Shown: positions 12,644 through 14,523 of the stretch, piece by piece
Layout of the letters: every line of letters begins with the position of its first letter
Numbering within the stretch: position 1 is the stretch's first letter
Source: Bacillota bacterium
GTDB lineage: Bacteria > Bacillota > Sulfobacillia > JAJZIM01 > JAJZBP01
DNA: 14,523 nt
Assembly (NCBI GenBank): GCA_021798855.1
Contig: JAJZBP010000026.1
Span: 1 to 14,523 of the forward strand
Direction of reading: 5' to 3'
Position numbers and translations under genes: made by a program
Notes under the pieces: generated by a model
What the model was told of the DNA's origin: nothing
Databases searched by the model: none
What the model saw: the letters and a program-made list of their open reading frames with translations, nothing else

Positions 12644-14323
12644 TTGCCTGAACAAATAACCCAGGATCCGGAGACGACCCGCTACCTGGAAGCCCTGCAA
12701 AAGGTGCCGGCCCTCCTGTCCTCCAGCCCCAACCTGGCGGAGATCCTGGACAGGGTCATCGAGCAGGGGCTGGAGGTGATGCACGCCGAGGCCGGCACGG
12801 TTTGGCTGGACGACCGCCGGGCGAGGGGGAACATCCTGCCCTTCGTGGCCATCGGCCCCAAGGTGGACGGGATCAGGGATCTGCGTCTGCGCCGTGGCGA
12901 GGGCATCGCCGGCAAGGTGGTGGCCACCGGCAAAACCATCCTGGTCAACGACGTCACCCGCGACCCCACCTGGGCCAGCCGTTTCGACGAGCAGACGGGC
13001 TTCGTCACCAAGTCCGTCCTCTGCGTGCCCCTCATCGCCCAGGGCGAAACCTTCGGCTGCTTTCAATTCATCAACAAGCGGTTCCCCGACGAGGCCTTCA
13101 CCGCCCGCGACCTGGACCTGGGACTGGCCTTCGCCGCCCAGGCCGCCCAGGTCATCCACCAAAACTACTTCTTCCCGGCTGCGGCCCAAGCTCAGGTCGC
13201 CCCCGTCCGGGAAAAAACGGAGGATCTGAAGAAGCGGATCGGCTACCTGGAGGCCCTGCAAAAAGTCACCGTCCTTTTGTCCTCCAGCCTCAACCTGGAG
13301 GACGTCCTGGACAACGTCATCGAGCAGGGTTTGGCGGTCATGGAAGCCGAGGCCGGAACGGTTTGGCTGGTCGACCGGGACACCGGGGACATCCTGCCCT
13401 TCGTGGCCATCGGCCCGCGCGCGGAAGGGATCAAGGGCCTGCGCCTGCGCCGCGGTGAGGGCATCGCCGGCAAGGTGGTGGCCACCGGCGAAAGCCTGCT
13501 GGTCAGCGACGTGACCCGCGACCCGGCCTGGGCCAGCCGCTTCGACCAACAAAGCGGCTTCGTCACCAGGTCGATCCTCTGCATACCCTTGATCGCCAAG
13601 GAAGAAGCCATCGGCTGCCTGCAACTGATCAACAAAAGCTCCTCCAAGGAACTCTTCACCACCCAGGACGAGGAACTCGGCCTGGCCTTCGCCTCTCAAG
13701 CCGCCCTGGTCATCCACAACAGCTACCTCTTCACCGCCAACGAACAACTGCTGCTCAGCCTGATCGAAACCCTCTCCGCCGCCCTGGATGCCCGGGATCC
13801 ATACACCGCCGGCCACAGCCGGCGGGTCAGCGACTATGGCCTGATCGCCGCCCGGGCGCTGGATCTTTCCGCCTCCCAACGGGACATGGTCCGCAAGGCC
13901 GGACTGCTGCACGACATCGGCAAGATCGGCATCCGCGACCAAGTATTGCTGAATCCCTCCCCCCTGGACCAGCCGTCCCTGGCCACCATGCGCACCCACC
14001 CGTCCCTGGGCGCCGACATCGTCAGCCAGATGAAGCCGGGCTGGCTCCTGCGCGAGGTCGTCGCCGGCATCCTTTACCATCAGGAGCGTTGGAACGGCAT
14101 GGGCTACCCGGAAGGACGCCGGGGCGAGGAGATCCCCCTGGTGGCCAGGATCCTGGCCGTCGCCGACAGCTTCGACGCCATCACCACCGACCGCCCCTAC
14201 CGCAAAGGCCGGACCTTGGACGAAGGCTTGGCCGAAATCAGCCGTTGCGCCGGCACCGACTTCGACCCGCGGGTGGTGGAAGCCTTCGTGCGCGGGATGC
14301 GTTCCCAGTCGCGCCTCCGATGA
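12644..14323 (+). CDS. GAF-GAF-HD-GYP protein, predicted cyclic di-GMP phosphodiesterase
   Basis: A 559-aa cytoplasmic protein with no membrane segment. GAF domain 1 (about 14-176) and GAF domain 2 (about 201-362) are near-duplicates: both start YLEALQKV and share FVAIGP, LRLRRGEGIAGKVVATG and VTRDP-WASRFD segments. The HD-GYP domain (about 368-559) shows GH391S, the H423-D424-IGK motif, HPSLGADI, YHQERWNGMGYPEG and ADSFDAITTDRPYR. HD-GYP enzymes hydrolyse c-di-GMP to pGpG or GMP using a two- or three-metal centre. The second His of the HHE signature is Gln here, a change I recall in other members, so activity is probable but not proven. TTG 12644 has GGAG at 12631-12634. It lies 63 nt after the GT2 gene with no visible terminator, so it may belong to the riboswitch-led transcript. 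Confidence 0.9.
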   Translation: MPEQITQDPETTRYLEALQKVPALLSSSPNLAEILDRVIEQGLEVMHAEAGTVWLDDRRARGNILPFVAIGPKVDGIRDLRLRRGEGIAGKVVATGKTILVNDVTRDPTWASRFDEQTGFVTKSVLCVPLIAQGETFGCFQFINKRFPDEAFTARDLDLGLAFAAQAAQVIHQNYFFPAAAQAQVAPVREKTEDLKKRIGYLEALQKVTVLLSSSLNLEDVLDNVIEQGLAVMEAEAGTVWLVDRDTGDILPFVAIGPRAEGIKGLRLRRGEGIAGKVVATGESLLVSDVTRDPAWASRFDQQSGFVTRSILCIPLIAKEEAIGCLQLINKSSSKELFTTQDEELGLAFASQAALVIHNSYLFTANEQLLLSLIETLSAALDARDPYTAGHSRRVSDYGLIAARALDLSASQRDMVRKAGLLHDIGKIGIRDQVLLNPSPLDQPSLATMRTHPSLGADIVSQMKPGWLLREVVAGILYHQERWNGMGYPEGRRGEEIPLVARILAVADSFDAITTDRPYRKGRTLDEGLAEISRCAGTDFDPRVVEAFVRGMRSQSRLR

Positions 14324-14523
14324 TCCACTCGATCGTCTCCCTCTTCTGGCTCCTCTCCCTGGCCCACCTGGCCGCCGACTTCGCCCTCCAACCGGCCGCG
14401 TTGGTCGCCTGGAAAGGACGCAGTTGGGCGGGCGCCATCGTCCACGCCGGGATCTTCGTGGGCCTCGCCTTTTTGCTCGCCCTCTGGGTCGGCGCCCCGC
14501 CGTCCCTGTGGCCTTGGCTCCTC
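14320..14523 (+). CDS. DUF3307-like membrane protein, N-terminal part (runs off right edge)
   Basis: 68 residues are visible. The opening IHSIVSLFWLLSLAHLAADF then ALQPAALVAWKG resembles the DUF3307 start: a hydrophobic helix with H-L-x-x-D-F-x-L-Q then a short polar loop. A second helix follows, beginning IVHAGIFVGLAFLLALWV. The family is an uncharacterised small integral membrane protein group. The ATG shares bases with the TGA of the HD-GYP gene (ATGA, 14320-14323), so the two are probably co-translated. The C-terminus is outside the window. Confidence 0.7.
   Translation, partial: MIHSIVSLFWLLSLAHLAADFALQPAALVAWKGRSWAGAIVHAGIFVGLAFLLALWVGAPPSLWPWLL

Noticed and set aside
11609..14080. Very long open frame on the - strand (823 codons)
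   Set aside because: It is antisense to three convincing genes (cpaF copy 2, GT2, GAF-GAF-HD-GYP), mirrors the tandem GAF repeats and has no known motif. It is a product of high GC at third codon positions.

Overview
This is a GC-rich bacterial window. Nearly all coding is on the + strand, with strong Shine-Dalgarno sequences (one perfect AAGGAGGTGA) and frequent GTG/TTG starts. Those traits suggest a high-GC Firmicute-like (monoderm) anaerobe or thermophile. So do a c-di-GMP-I riboswitch with its own intrinsic terminator and a Tad locus with no visible secretin. The taxon itself is inference and I would not name a genus.

Left part (1-2540): the N-terminal portion of a D-alanine--D-alanine ligase (ddl) runs off the left edge on the - strand. 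Its start lies in a 15-bp tandem repeat in which every unit carries an in-frame GTG and an SD-like sequence. On the + strand follow an ABC1/AarF/UbiB-family atypical kinase with its own promoter, then an orphan 76-aa gene with its own promoter, a perfect SD, a TTG start and an intrinsic terminator.

Centre (2589-12580): a consensus promoter, a stable leader hairpin, a c-di-GMP-I (GEMM-I) riboswitch and a rho-independent terminator lead into a long co-directional Tad/Flp (type IVc) pilus locus. Gene order is GT-C-like membrane glycosyltransferase, Flp pilin (59 aa), TadE-like pseudopilin, TadG-like protein with a large C-terminal domain, CpaF/TadA ATPase no. 1, TadB, TadC, a 304-bp MITE-like insertion, CpaB/RcpC, CpaF/TadA ATPase no. 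2, and a dolichol-phosphate-mannose-synthase-like GT2. The MITE-like element has 14-bp terminal inverted repeats and a 6-bp target duplication. Removing it restores a tight tadC-cpaB junction.

Right part (12644-14523): a GAF-GAF-HD-GYP protein, predicted to be a c-di-GMP phosphodiesterase, then the start of a DUF3307-like membrane protein that overlaps it by ATGA and runs off the right edge.

Reading as a system: c-di-GMP is sensed on the RNA at the front of the pilus locus, and an enzyme family that degrades c-di-GMP is encoded co-directionally at the back. This is a candidate self-contained feedback circuit. The flanking GT-C and GT2 enzymes suggest that the surface appendage or another envelope polymer is glycosylated through a polyprenol-phosphate sugar. 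Prepilin peptidase, TadZ/CpaE and a secretin are not in the window.
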